A stretch of DNA of 64,000 nucleotides from Morinoia aosen (Eukaryota > Arthropoda > Malacostraca > Amphipoda > Talitridae): contig JASJYW010000026.1 of the NCBI GenBank assembly GCA_030386875.1, positions 15,766,246-15,830,245 on the forward strand, read 5' to 3'. Below the pieces are notes generated by a model, which did no database searches, was not told the origin of the DNA, and saw only the letters and a list, made by a program, of their open reading frames with translations. Made by a program: the position numbers and the translations under genes. Of the stretch, positions 19,127 through 27,685 are shown in pieces (the stretch's first letter is position 1; each line of letters begins with the position of its first letter).

Positions 19127-19415
19127 ATGAATGAAAGATTTGGCCAAAAAAATGTTATCGAGAAAGAATTGAAAAAAACTTAACAGCCGCCTTCGCGCCG
19201 ACCTTCCTTGATGTTCGAGATGAAAGCGATCAGCACGCAGGGCATTCGGGCGCACGACCAGAAGGCGAAACCCACTTCCATGTCACAATTGAATCTGAGG
19301 CTTTCGCGGGTCTTTCGCGCGTCGCCGCACAACGTTTGGTGATGCAGGCATTAGAAAGCCGAGCTTGACGAGCATGTCCACGCGCTTGGGCTGACTGTTA
19401 GAGCTCCGAAATTAA
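19127..19415 (+). pseudogene. bolA: BolA family protein, frameshifted
   Basis: The gene begins MNERFGQKNVIEKELKK at 19127, shifts frame at a run of seven A (about 19170-19176), and continues as LTAAFAPTFLDVRDESDQHA and ETHFHVTIESEAFAGLSRV, the BolA core with its FxGxSxVxxHR-like region. It shifts again at about 19363 before DEHVHALGLTVRAPK. BolA proteins partner with monothiol glutaredoxins in iron-sulfur trafficking and influence morphology. The length (about 95 residues) fits. It is divergent from the J-domain gene. The exact stop is uncertain because of the shifts. Confidence 0.75.
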
Positions 19416-19439
19416 TCGCGACCCGCTCAAAAGCGCGCA

Positions 19440-19531
19440 TGAGGTTGACATGGGTAATCACGAAGGTGGTCTCACTGTCGGCAAATACGTAGTTATGCAA
19501 GGCATCACAATCAGCGGCACGGAGATTGGTT
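19440..19531 (+). pseudogene. Fragment resembling the 3' end of tldD
   Basis: The 3' end of this stretch (from the ATG at 19495) repeats the last bases of tldD (from the ATG at 18387): about 31 bases match with three differences, and both code an M-x-GITI-GGT/SGT-E-IG ending followed by a stop. The upstream part (MGNHEGGLTVGKYVV) does not match tldD closely. It may be a small duplication or the end of an unrelated short gene; I have no better identification. Confidence 0.35.
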
Positions 19532-19665
19532 AGTCTTTATAATCTCGACTTGCTGAATTCTAATTAATTTCATATATTAAAGACACTCTCCTAAAATATA
19601 CGAAATTAGACACCAAATGTAAGTCTTTTGGCGCCTTTTCTCTTTTCCTAAATGGTAAAAATAAA

Positions 19666-20223
19666 ATGCAACGATTTATTTTAACAGGCACACCAAGTGC
19701 TGGCAAAACAACACTTATTAACGCACTCAAAAATCGCGGGTATCACGTCGTTGAAGAGGCCGCGACAGCAATTATTGCTGAAGAACAATCCAAAGGGGTT
19801 ACCGACCCTTGGAATAAGTCTACGTTCATCGACAAAATCATCAAAAGGCAGAAAGAATCTCAACTTAAGACTGAAGAGGTAAACGCATCTCTGCAATTCT
19901 TCGACCGCTCACCGATATGCACCTTAGCACTTTCTCAATATTTGAATTAATCCAATTTCAGAAAATCTTCTTAATGAAATTGAGCGCGTTACCGTTCAGA
20001 ATATTTACGAAAGAAAAGTATTTTTTATCGAGAACCTTTGGCTTTTGCGAACCAACTGAAGCGCGGAAAATCACCTTTGAAGACGCCCCTCAATTTCGAA
20101 AAAATTCACGAAGCCGCATATCTTTCATATGGCTTTGAGCTTGTTCGCATTCCCGCGTTACCTATTGCCGAACGCGCGGCAGATCTTTTACAAAAAAATC
20201 AACCTAACACCAAAAGTGAATAA
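19666..20223 (+). pseudogene. AAA_28-type P-loop ATPase, frameshifted
   Basis: The frame from 19666 has a Walker A motif GTPSAGKTT (about residues 7-15) and runs to 19950. The rest of the protein continues in other frames to 20223, where the segment EKIHEAAYLSYGFELVRIP and a hydrophilic C-terminus are read. The full span of 186 codons is the usual size of the small AAA_28 (predicted ATPase/kinase-like) family, so this was one gene broken by single-base shifts near 19945, 20025 and 20070. The cellular substrate of this family is not established. No operon partner is apparent: 130 bp separate it from the preceding fragment and 300 bp from the next gene. Confidence 0.7.
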
Positions 20224-20527
20224 CCGCACTATTACAAGTTAAATGTGAATTTTTCATAACAAAACCCTACCCCACCGTTCTTTTGTGCCACCTCATACCC
20301 ACTTAATACCCACCTCATAGGCACATGATGCGCACTAGATATAGTGGTGCCGATTTTTCAGACCACCATATGGGTCTTTCGAAAAAAATAATCCCCTGAA
20401 TCCAGTGCCTTATCGCCATGTGTGTTCACATAAAATTGTCAAAAAAGACTAGACGTTTCGAAAAAACTTAGCTAAATTGATCCCAAAGGGGCAAAAGACC
20501 CCGTATTTGAGTAGATATTGAGGCAAT
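20224..20527. promoter_or_regulatory. Intergenic region with NrdR-box-like palindrome and small hairpin
   Basis: No gene. It contains a near-palindrome CACTA-GATA-TAGTG at 20333-20346, similar to the 16-bp NrdR box that controls ribonucleotide reductase genes; a direct repeat around CCTCATACCCACTTAATACCCACCTCAT (20291-20317); and a GGGGC...GCCCC-like hairpin (about 20487-20502) near the aminotransferase start. No ribonucleotide reductase gene is adjacent, so the regulatory reading is weak. Confidence 0.3.
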
Positions 20528-21714
20528 ATGCAGTATCCAGAGCGCTTTGGCGGCCTGTTGGGCTACCCGTTTCCGCGTTTGCGGACACTCTTGCAGGACA
20601 TTCCTGCGGGCGCTGAGCCGTTGCGTCTATCGCTTGGCGAGCCGCAACATGCTTTCCCTGATTTCGCCGTTGAGACACTGGTTAAGCATCAGAATTTATT
20701 CAATAAATATCCAAAAAAATAACGGCGATCCTGAGTTGCTTGATGCCATTTCTGGCTATTTTTTCACGCAGGTTTTCAACCCAACTTGCGCATGACAACA
20801 TCACGCCGCTCAATGGCACGCGCGAAGGATTATACATGTCGGCGCTCGCGATTTTGCCTGAGCAAAAAAAACGGCAAAGCCCCGCTCTCTACTGGCGCCA
20901 AACCCTTTCTATCAAGTCTATATGATGGGCGCCCGCACCTTGGGCATCGAAACGCGCTTCATGAACTGCACCGAGGCAACGGGCCCACCTCCCCGATCTT
21001 GATAAAATAACAACTCTGAAGAATGGGAAAGATGCGTTGGCATATTCATCTGCTCGCCGTCAAACCCGCAAGGCGCAATTGCCGACAGAGCATATTATAA
21101 AAAAAGCTATTAAATCTGGCCGAAACGCATGATTTTGTTATCTTTTCCGATGAGTGCTATTCGGAGATTTACTTCGGTGACGCGCCCGTTTCGGCGATAG
21201 AAGTGGCTCAAGACATCGGAGCCGATCTGAACCGCTGTGCTTGCTTTTCAATTCGCTTTCCAAGCGCTCGAAACATGCCAGGACTGCGCTCTGGTTTCGT
21301 CGCTTCGGGAACTAAGACGACGAAAAAAAATCCAAGAGCTTCGCAAACTATGCAGGCGCACCGATTTCTGGCCCGATCCAAATGGCTTCGGCAGCACTTT
21401 GGAATGATGATGCGCATGTCGCCTCGAACCGCGCGCTCTATGCCGAAAAAATGCAGGATGTTCGCGAGATTTTAGGCCAGAAGCATGTTCCCGATGGCGG
21501 CTTCTTCCTTTGGCTTCCCGTCGATGATGGGGAAAGTGCCGCGCGCGATTTGTGGCGCGAGCATGGAATTGAAGTCCTTCCAGGAAGCTATCTTGCAGCT
21601 GATACACCGCAAGGAAATCCTGGTGAAAATTATATCCGCGTGGCGATGGTCGCTCCAAGAGACAGCACCAAAACTGCGCTTAACCTATTAAAAAATATTA
21701 TAAAATTAGACTAG
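20528..21714 (+). pseudogene. dapC: PLP aminotransferase, DapC-like (succinyldiaminopimelate transaminase), frameshifted
   Basis: The gene starts MQYPERFGGLLGYPFPRLRTLL and the frame is broken at least eight times, at 20715, 20755, 20865 and later points, several of them at runs of A. All expected parts are readable: LRLSLGEPQHAFPDF, an NGTREGLYM segment, SDECYSEIYFGDAP (about 21150-21190), the FNSLSKRS lysine that would carry PLP (about 21245-21272), GLRSGFVA, and a clean C-terminal third from 21382. The span fits about 395 residues, normal for class I/II aminotransferases. The closest family by N-terminal style is the alphaproteobacterial succinyldiaminopimelate transaminase of lysine/peptidoglycan synthesis. 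It lies 12 bases before ftsK. Another class I aminotransferase specificity is possible. Confidence 0.75.
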
Positions 21715-21726
21715 CTGGAGATAAAA

Positions 21727-24471
21727 ATGGCACTTGCATATTACGATGATGAACAACCGCAGAGCTCAATCGCCAAAAGCGTTCGCACAGGATTAAGCAA
21801 ATTCTCTGGTGTGATCTTTTTGGCAATAGCCGTTGCGATTTGGCTGATGCTCCTGACGCATTCCGTTAATGATCCGTCATTTTTCAATAGCACGGATACG
21901 CCTGCAACCAATGCCTTTGGCGCACTCGGCGCGCAAATCTCCGCGATCTTGCTCCAGCTTTTTGGTCGTGGCGCCTATCTCCTGCCAATCGCACTCACGC
22001 TTTGGGCGGGGCGCGCGTTCCTTGGCCTTCCAACGAACCACATTATGAACCGATTGTTATTTCTCATCCCCGCACTTCCACTTCCAGCAGCAGCGGCATG
22101 GACGGCAACACATTCATTAAGCCCCGACTGGTTCTTAGCCAATCAGTCAGGTGCAAGCATCGGTATGGGCGGTGATTGGGGCGACAATATTCTAGGTGGT
22201 TTCATTTCCATTCTCCCTTTTGGCACGGGCTTCGCACTTTTCATCGCCAGCATTTTCTTCGCCCTCCTCGCAGGCGCGAGCGCGGCATTCGTTTCTGGCT
22301 TTCACATGGACGAAATCGCGGCGATTGCGCGCAAAATTCGCGATGATGGATTGAAATTCGCGGCGATTTGCTCCGCCCTTGCTCTTGGCTTGATCGCAAA
22401 AATCAAAGGCAACACAAAAAGCATCAACATGCAAAATTTGGTGCCACCTGCGCCGAAACTCTTCTCCACTGCGAAAAAAACGATGGAGACTGCGACTTTT
22501 CAATCGCGTGCGGTTCAGGAGCCTAGCTCTCGCTTTGGTCGTTCAAGCGGTATCCAAATGCCGAAATTTGCGGCACTTTTTGGTCAAAAAGCCGAGCAAG
22601 CCCCGCGCACACAGGTTGAACCTGTCGAAGTTGCACCAGAACCAGCAGCCGTTGATCTCAGCACCCTGAGCCTATCTGAGCGCATCAAAGCACTTGCCGA
22701 TCGCAATGTTGCCGATCATCAAACGCTTCTGAAACGCAGATTGAACACGCGCGAATACACAGATGTTAATGATGACGTGATTGATGATAATGATTTATGG
22801 TCTGCGCCTGATCCGATGGACGCGATTTATCAAGAGGCTCAAGAGCCTGCGCCGTCGATTAGCTCGCTTGTAAAAGCGCCAAATGTCAGCGTCCCAAGAC
22901 CAAGCCAAAAATCGGTTCGCGATGCTCAGCCAAGCTTTATGTTCGAAGCGCAAGAGAAAAAGTTCGAAATGCCGTCGCTTTCAATGCTTGCGAACCCTGA
23001 CAACATCACGCGCCACGTGCCACCACGCGAAGCTTTGGAAGCGAGCGCGAAGCAACTCATGACGGTTCTTGAGGATTACGGTGTTAAGGGCGAGATCATC
23101 GCCGTGCGCCCTGGCCCTGTTGTGACGATGTATGAGCTTGAGCCAACTGCTGGCCTTAAAGCGAGCCGTGTGATTGGCCTTGCTGATGACATTGCACGCT
23201 CTATGGCTGCCATCACGGCGCGCGTTTCAACAATCCCAGGTCGCTCTGTGATCGGTATCGAGCTTCCAAATGAGAACCGCGAAATGGTGCTTTTGCGCGA
23301 GATTTTTACAGCGAAAGATTACGGCGATACGCGCCACACGCTTCCGCTCGCACTTGGCAAGGATATCTTCGGCGAGCCCGTTGTTGCCAACCTCGCGAAA
23401 ATGCCGCATTTGCTGATCGCGGGTACAACAGGTTCGGGTAAGTCAGTTGCGATTAACACGATGATCCTTTCGCTTCTTTATCACGCGACGCCTGATGATG
23501 TGCGCATGATCATGATCGACCCGAAAATGCTTGAGCTTTCGGTTTATGACGACATTCCGCACCTTCTTTCGCCTGTTGTGACTGACCCGAAAAAAGCGGT
23601 TGTTGCACTCAAATGGACAGTTGGTGAGATGGAAGAGCGTTATCGCAAGATGTCAAAAATGGGCGTGCGCAATATTGACGGCTACAATGCGCGCGTTGAA
23701 GCGGCCCTAGCCAAAGGCGAAGGCTTCAAACGCACTGTCCAAACGGGCTTTGACGATATTACAGGTGAGCCAATTTTCGAAACCGAAGAATACGCACCAG
23801 AGAAAATGCCTTACATCGTTGTGATTGTGGACGAGATGGCCGATCTGATGATGGTATCTGGTAAGGAAATCGAAGCCTGCATTCAGCGTCTTGCGCAAAT
23901 GGCGCGCGCTTCGGGTATCCACTTGATCATGGCCACTCAGCGCCCATCTGTTGACGTGATTACGGGCACGATCAAAGCGAACTTCCCAACGCGCATTTCG
24001 TTCCAAGTGACATCGAAAATTGACAGCCGCACGATTCTCGGCGAAATGGGCGCAGAGCAGCTCCTTGGCCAAGGCGACATGCTTTACATGGCGGGCGGCG
24101 GGCGTATCACACGCGTTCATGGGCCGTTTGTATCTGATAATGAGGTCGAAGAAATCGTAACGCATCTCAAGGCGCAAGGTGAGCCTGTGTATGTTTCTGG
24201 CGTTCTTGAAGGCCCTGAGGATGAGAAAGCTGGCGATATTGATGCTGTGCTTGGACTAAGTTCAGGTGATTCCAGCGAAGATCAGCTTTATGATCAAGCT
24301 GTGATGATTGTCGCGCGCGACCGTAAATGCTCGACGTCGTATATCCAGCGCAAACTTTCGGTTGGCTATAACAAAGCCGCCTCGATTGTTGAGCGTATGG
24401 AGGATGAAGGCGTTGTTTCAGAAGCGAACCACGTCGGAAAACGCGAAATCCTTGTGCCTGAAATCAACTAA
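21727..24471 (+). CDS. ftsK: DNA translocase FtsK
   Basis: The 914-residue protein has an N-terminal membrane part (about four segments within residues 30-190), a variable linker (about 220-420), and the motor with a Walker A motif GTTGSGKS at about 566-573 and Walker B IVVIVDEMADLMM (about 697-709). The C-terminal winged-helix gamma domain is intact (DQLYDQAVMIV...GYNKAASIVERMEDEGVVS). It sits at the division septum and pumps chromosome DNA toward dif, activating XerCD. The start at 21727 follows GGAG at 21718-21721. It is the first unbroken gene after the gap, and a terminator follows at 24543. Confidence 0.97.
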   Translation: MALAYYDDEQPQSSIAKSVRTGLSKFSGVIFLAIAVAIWLMLLTHSVNDPSFFNSTDTPATNAFGALGAQISAILLQLFGRGAYLLPIALTLWAGRAFLGLPTNHIMNRLLFLIPALPLPAAAAWTATHSLSPDWFLANQSGASIGMGGDWGDNILGGFISILPFGTGFALFIASIFFALLAGASAAFVSGFHMDEIAAIARKIRDDGLKFAAICSALALGLIAKIKGNTKSINMQNLVPPAPKLFSTAKKTMETATFQSRAVQEPSSRFGRSSGIQMPKFAALFGQKAEQAPRTQVEPVEVAPEPAAVDLSTLSLSERIKALADRNVADHQTLLKRRLNTREYTDVNDDVIDDNDLWSAPDPMDAIYQEAQEPAPSISSLVKAPNVSVPRPSQKSVRDAQPSFMFEAQEKKFEMPSLSMLANPDNITRHVPPREALEASAKQLMTVLEDYGVKGEIIAVRPGPVVTMYELEPTAGLKASRVIGLADDIARSMAAITARVSTIPGRSVIGIELPNENREMVLLREIFTAKDYGDTRHTLPLALGKDIFGEPVVANLAKMPHLLIAGTTGSGKSVAINTMILSLLYHATPDDVRMIMIDPKMLELSVYDDIPHLLSPVVTDPKKAVVALKWTVGEMEERYRKMSKMGVRNIDGYNARVEAALAKGEGFKRTVQTGFDDITGEPIFETEEYAPEKMPYIVVIVDEMADLMMVSGKEIEACIQRLAQMARASGIHLIMATQRPSVDVITGTIKANFPTRISFQVTSKIDSRTILGEMGAEQLLGQGDMLYMAGGGRITRVHGPFVSDNEVEEIVTHLKAQGEPVYVSGVLEGPEDEKAGDIDAVLGLSSGDSSEDQLYDQAVMIVARDRKCSTSYIQRKLSVGYNKAASIVERMEDEGVVSEANHVGKREILVPEIN

Positions 24472-24542
24472 CCTATAAACGAATTATAAACAAAATGGTT
24501 ATAAACTAGCACAAAATCGCCACTAAAGATGAATATCAACCA

Positions 24543-24569
24543 AGGGGGCTTTTATTGCCCCCTTTTTCA
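24543..24569 (+). terminator. Rho-independent terminator after ftsK
   Basis: GGGGGC, a seven-base loop TTTTATT, then GCCCCC followed by five T. It lies between ftsK and lolA, so lolA must have its own promoter or depend on read-through. Confidence 0.8.
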
Positions 24570-24585
24570 CACCATATTGAGAATC

Positions 24586-25173
24586 ATGGAACGTAGAACA
24601 TTTATAACAAGCCTGGTTGCTGGGGCAGCAAGTGTAGTCGCAGCACCAAGCATGAGTGCAGAAGCGTGGGTTAACCAGCTGAACACCCAATACAACAGTA
24701 TTAAAACGGCATTTGCGCCTTTTGTGCAAACCAACCCGAATGGCTCTAAGGCCAAAGGGCGTTGGTTCTTGAGCAAGCCTGGCAAGATGCGCTTTGAATA
24801 CGAAGACCCTAAACAGCCCATGATGATTGCAGATGGTACTGTGATCGCGGTTTATGATAAAAAGTCGAACACAAAGCCGAAAACCTTTCCGCAGTTAAAT
24901 TCGCCTCTATCTCTGCTTGCCAAAAACAACATTGATCTTGGCGGCACGAAATATGTGACCGATTTACGCAAAGAAGGAAGCAGTGGGCTTGTAACACTTC
25001 GCGACCCTGATCGCCCGCAATATGGCACATTGATCTTGCGCGCGAATCTTGGGAACGGGAAGCTTTCGGGCTGGCAGTCCATCGATCAATCTGGCAACCG
25101 CACAACAATTGAGCTGATTGACTTCAGATCGGGCGTTGCGATGAACCCCGAACTTTTCAGAATTCTCGTTTAA
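24586..25173 (+). CDS. lolA: Outer-membrane lipoprotein carrier LolA
   Basis: The start at 24586 is chosen because it gives MERRTFITSLVAGAASVVA, a twin-arginine-like or Sec signal peptide ending near ASA/SAEA; the frame also has an ATG at 24529, but that lies upstream of the terminator hairpin. The mature protein (about 170 residues) has the LolA hallmarks: FVQTNPNGSKAKGRWFLSKPGKMRFEY and YDKKSNT. LolA ferries lipoproteins across the periplasm from LolCDE to the outer membrane. The order ftsK-lolA is, to my knowledge, common in Rhodobacterales. A terminator follows. Confidence 0.92.
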   Translation: MERRTFITSLVAGAASVVAAPSMSAEAWVNQLNTQYNSIKTAFAPFVQTNPNGSKAKGRWFLSKPGKMRFEYEDPKQPMMIADGTVIAVYDKKSNTKPKTFPQLNSPLSLLAKNNIDLGGTKYVTDLRKEGSSGLVTLRDPDRPQYGTLILRANLGNGKLSGWQSIDQSGNRTTIELIDFRSGVAMNPELFRILV

Positions 25174-25189
25174 GCACGCAAAAACCGAA

Positions 25190-25222
25190 CAAAAAAAAGC
25201 CGCTCAAATGAGCGGCTTTTTA
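25190..25222. terminator. Bidirectional terminator between lolA and the HU gene
   Basis: GCCGCTC, loop AAAT, GAGCGGC, with an A-run before and a T-run after, so it works for both converging genes. Confidence 0.9.
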
Positions 25223-25239
25223 ATTAGGCAAATTCCATA

Positions 25240-25524
25240 TTAGTTGATTGCATCTTTCAATGCTTTTGCAACTGTAAATTTGATAGCTTTATCAGCTGGC
25301 TTTTTCATTGATTCGCCAGTTGATGGGTTACGCACAGTGCGCGCAGCGCGATCACGAACGGCAATCTTGCCAAGACCAGCGATTGGAACAGCAACACCTG
25401 ATTTCAAAGTTGAAGTGATTACCCCTGGAAGTGCATCAAGCACCGCTGTTGCATCTTTTTTGTCTACCGAAGCCGCTTGTGCTAAAGCTGCAACGAGATC
25501 TGTTTTTTTGATTTGTCCACTCAT
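25240..25524 (-). CDS. hup: HU family DNA-binding protein
   Basis: A 94-residue protein with the whole HU fold: helical N-terminus (KKTDLVAALAQAASVDKKD), the GLGKI turn and the DNA-binding arm with RNPSTGE. HU bends DNA and organises the nucleoid. It is convergent with lolA and has a 126-bp upstream region to the next gene, which should hold its promoter. Confidence 0.95.
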   Translation of the reverse strand: MSGQIKKTDLVAALAQAASVDKKDATAVLDALPGVITSTLKSGVAVPIAGLGKIAVRDRAARTVRNPSTGESMKKPADKAIKFTVAKALKDAIN

Positions 25525-25650
25525 ACTTATAACCTTATTTTATTAGAATTTTCAGTAAAGCGAAAGAAGTCGGTTAAGGCAAGCGCAAATCATAGAATAA
25601 TATCGAAAAGCAGAGATTTTCTATATAAATCAGCGATTTTCTGCTTAAGA

Positions 25651-27111
25651 TTAAAGAAATGCGGTCTCGTTAAACGACCTAAGCTTACGAGAATGCAATT
25701 CTGAAAGTGGCATCGCACGCAGTTTTTCCATCGCCTTTATGCCAATTTTAAGATGCTGGGCGACTTGATTCGCATAAAATTCAGACGCCATTCCCGGCAA
25801 TTTCAGCTCACCATGCAGAGGTTTATCCGAAACGCAAAGCAATGTTCCATAAGGCACACGGAAGCGGAAACCATTTGCCGCAATCGCCGCCGATTCCATA
25901 TCAAGCGCAATCGCGCGCGCCTGATTCAAGCGCTTCACAGGCCCCGAATTATCGCGAAGCTCCCAATTGCGATTATCGACTGAAGCAACCGTCCCTGTGC
26001 GCATAATCCGTTTCAATTCATAGCCGCTAAAATTGGTCATCTCTTCAACGGCCGTTTCAAGGGCAAGTTGAATCTCGCTCAAGGCTGGAAGCGGAACCCA
26101 AGGCGGAATATCATCATCCAATACATTATCTTCGCGCATATAAGCATGAGCAAGCACGTAATCGCCAAGGCGCTGAGAATTGCGCAAACCTGCACAATGC
26201 CCCACCATCACCCAAGCATGCGGGCGCAAAACAGCAATATGATCGGTGATCGTTTTCGCATTTGATGGCCCTACCCCGATATTAACGAGCGTAATCCCTT
26301 GCCCGCCTTCGCGCTTGAGATGATAAGCGGGCATTTGCGGCGTGCGCAGTGCAGTATCACCTGACCATCCATCAGCAGTGTAAACAACATTCCCCGGCGC
26401 GACGAAAGCCGTGTAACCTGAAGAAGGGTCATCAACCGCCGCCCTCGCGAAGGCCTCAAACTCCTCCACATAAAATTGATAGTTGGTAAACAATACAAAG
26501 TTTTGAAAATGGGCTGGTTGCGTCGCGGTATAATGCGCCAGACGCGCAAGCGAGTAATCAACGCGCTGAGCCGTGAAGCTCGATAGCGGGCGTGAACCAT
26601 CGGGATAGCGCCAATCTTCGCCATTCACGATCTCATCATGTGTATTTTCCAGAACAGGCACATCGAAAAAGTCGCGCAAATGCCACATACGTTCCTCGCT
26701 GACATTGCCGAGAGCATCATTGCCAATGGGCAAAGCGAAGTGAATTGGGATGGGTGTCTGCGACGGCCCGACAAGGATCGGGACTTGATGGCTGCGCAAA
26801 AGAAGCTCGATTTGATGGGTAAGGTAATTCTTAAAAAGATCAGGCTGAGTGATCGTTGTCGAAAACTCTCCGGGATAAGGCACATGGCCATAACTCAAGC
26901 GACTATCAACGCGCACATGGCTCGTCACCGTCATACGAATCTCAGGATAGCAAGCGCGCACACGGCTCTCGAAATCTTCGTCTTTACCAAATTTCACGAA
27001 TTCTTTTGAAAGGAATTTGCACGCCTCTTGATAAAGCTCAGTGAGATAATTGACAGCCTCATGAGCGTCGGTGAAGGATTTATGCGCTTGCGTGATGGTA
27101 TGTATTTTCAT
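25651..27111 (-). CDS. amn: AMP nucleosidase
   Basis: 486 residues, the normal length of bacterial AMP nucleosidases. It has an N-terminal regulatory domain (SYGHVPYPGEFSTTIT) and a C-terminal nucleoside phosphorylase-like domain with ITLVNIGVGPSNAKTITDH, VMVGHCAGLR and ALDMESAAIAANG. The enzyme splits AMP to adenine and ribose 5-phosphate, balancing the adenylate pool. It is 15 bases downstream of the free methionine sulfoxide reductase gene on the same strand, so the two probably form an operon. ATG is at 27109-27111. Confidence 0.95.
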   Translation of the reverse strand: MKIHTITQAHKSFTDAHEAVNYLTELYQEACKFLSKEFVKFGKDEDFESRVRACYPEIRMTVTSHVRVDSRLSYGHVPYPGEFSTTITQPDLFKNYLTHQIELLLRSHQVPILVGPSQTPIPIHFALPIGNDALGNVSEERMWHLRDFFDVPVLENTHDEIVNGEDWRYPDGSRPLSSFTAQRVDYSLARLAHYTATQPAHFQNFVLFTNYQFYVEEFEAFARAAVDDPSSGYTAFVAPGNVVYTADGWSGDTALRTPQMPAYHLKREGGQGITLVNIGVGPSNAKTITDHIAVLRPHAWVMVGHCAGLRNSQRLGDYVLAHAYMREDNVLDDDIPPWVPLPALSEIQLALETAVEEMTNFSGYELKRIMRTGTVASVDNRNWELRDNSGPVKRLNQARAIALDMESAAIAANGFRFRVPYGTLLCVSDKPLHGELKLPGMASEFYANQVAQHLKIGIKAMEKLRAMPLSELHSRKLRSFNETAFL

Positions 27112-27126
27112 TTTCGAATTTTACGA

Positions 27127-27606
27127 TCAATTTAGAAAGGGCACAAGCGGAACTTTCGCAAAAACACGCTCTAAAATTCGCGAAAGAAGTGCAATATCAT
27201 CATCGTTAAAAGCATTGGGCTGATTGCTATCAATATCGAACACAGCAAGCAACTCGCCTTGCGCGTTGATCACGGGCAAAACAATCTCGGACTGCGTTTG
27301 ACTTGAGCAGGCAATATGACCTTCAAAAGCATGCACATCAGGCACATTTATCGCCACGCGCGTCCGCGCAACATGACCACAAACGCCTTTGCCGAAAGGA
27401 ATTTCAAGGCACCCAAGCCCGCCCTGATAGGGGCCAATTTCAAGCACCTCATCGCCACGGTTGCGATAAAAGCCCACCCAATCAAAGCGCTCATCATTTT
27501 GATAAACCAAGCAAGCAATCGTTGCCATCATCGTCACAGGGTCGGTGATCCCCTCAAGAACGGCATAAATGGCAACATCTAGCGCATCAACTTCAATTTC
27601 GGACAA
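27127..27606 (-). CDS. msrC: Free methionine-(R)-sulfoxide reductase (GAF domain)
   Basis: A single GAF domain of 159 residues with the three cysteines of the fRMsr family: GGLGCLEIPF, GKGVCGHVA and HIACSSQ. The sequence SEIVLPVINAQGELLAVFDIDS is the family core. It reduces free methionine-R-sulfoxide using thioredoxin. It is the first gene of a two-gene unit with amn and is divergent from the penicillin-binding protein gene across about 80 bp. Confidence 0.93.
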   Translation of the reverse strand: MSEIEVDALDVAIYAVLEGITDPVTMMATIACLVYQNDERFDWVGFYRNRGDEVLEIGPYQGGLGCLEIPFGKGVCGHVARTRVAINVPDVHAFEGHIACSSQTQSEIVLPVINAQGELLAVFDIDSNQPNAFNDDDIALLSRILERVFAKVPLVPFLN

Positions 27607-27685
27607 ATGACTCGCTCCCTATGTTCAAGATAGATATTATAGGTTATAAAAGAACAAAAAAAAGACCTTTGAGGCAGAATAATTT

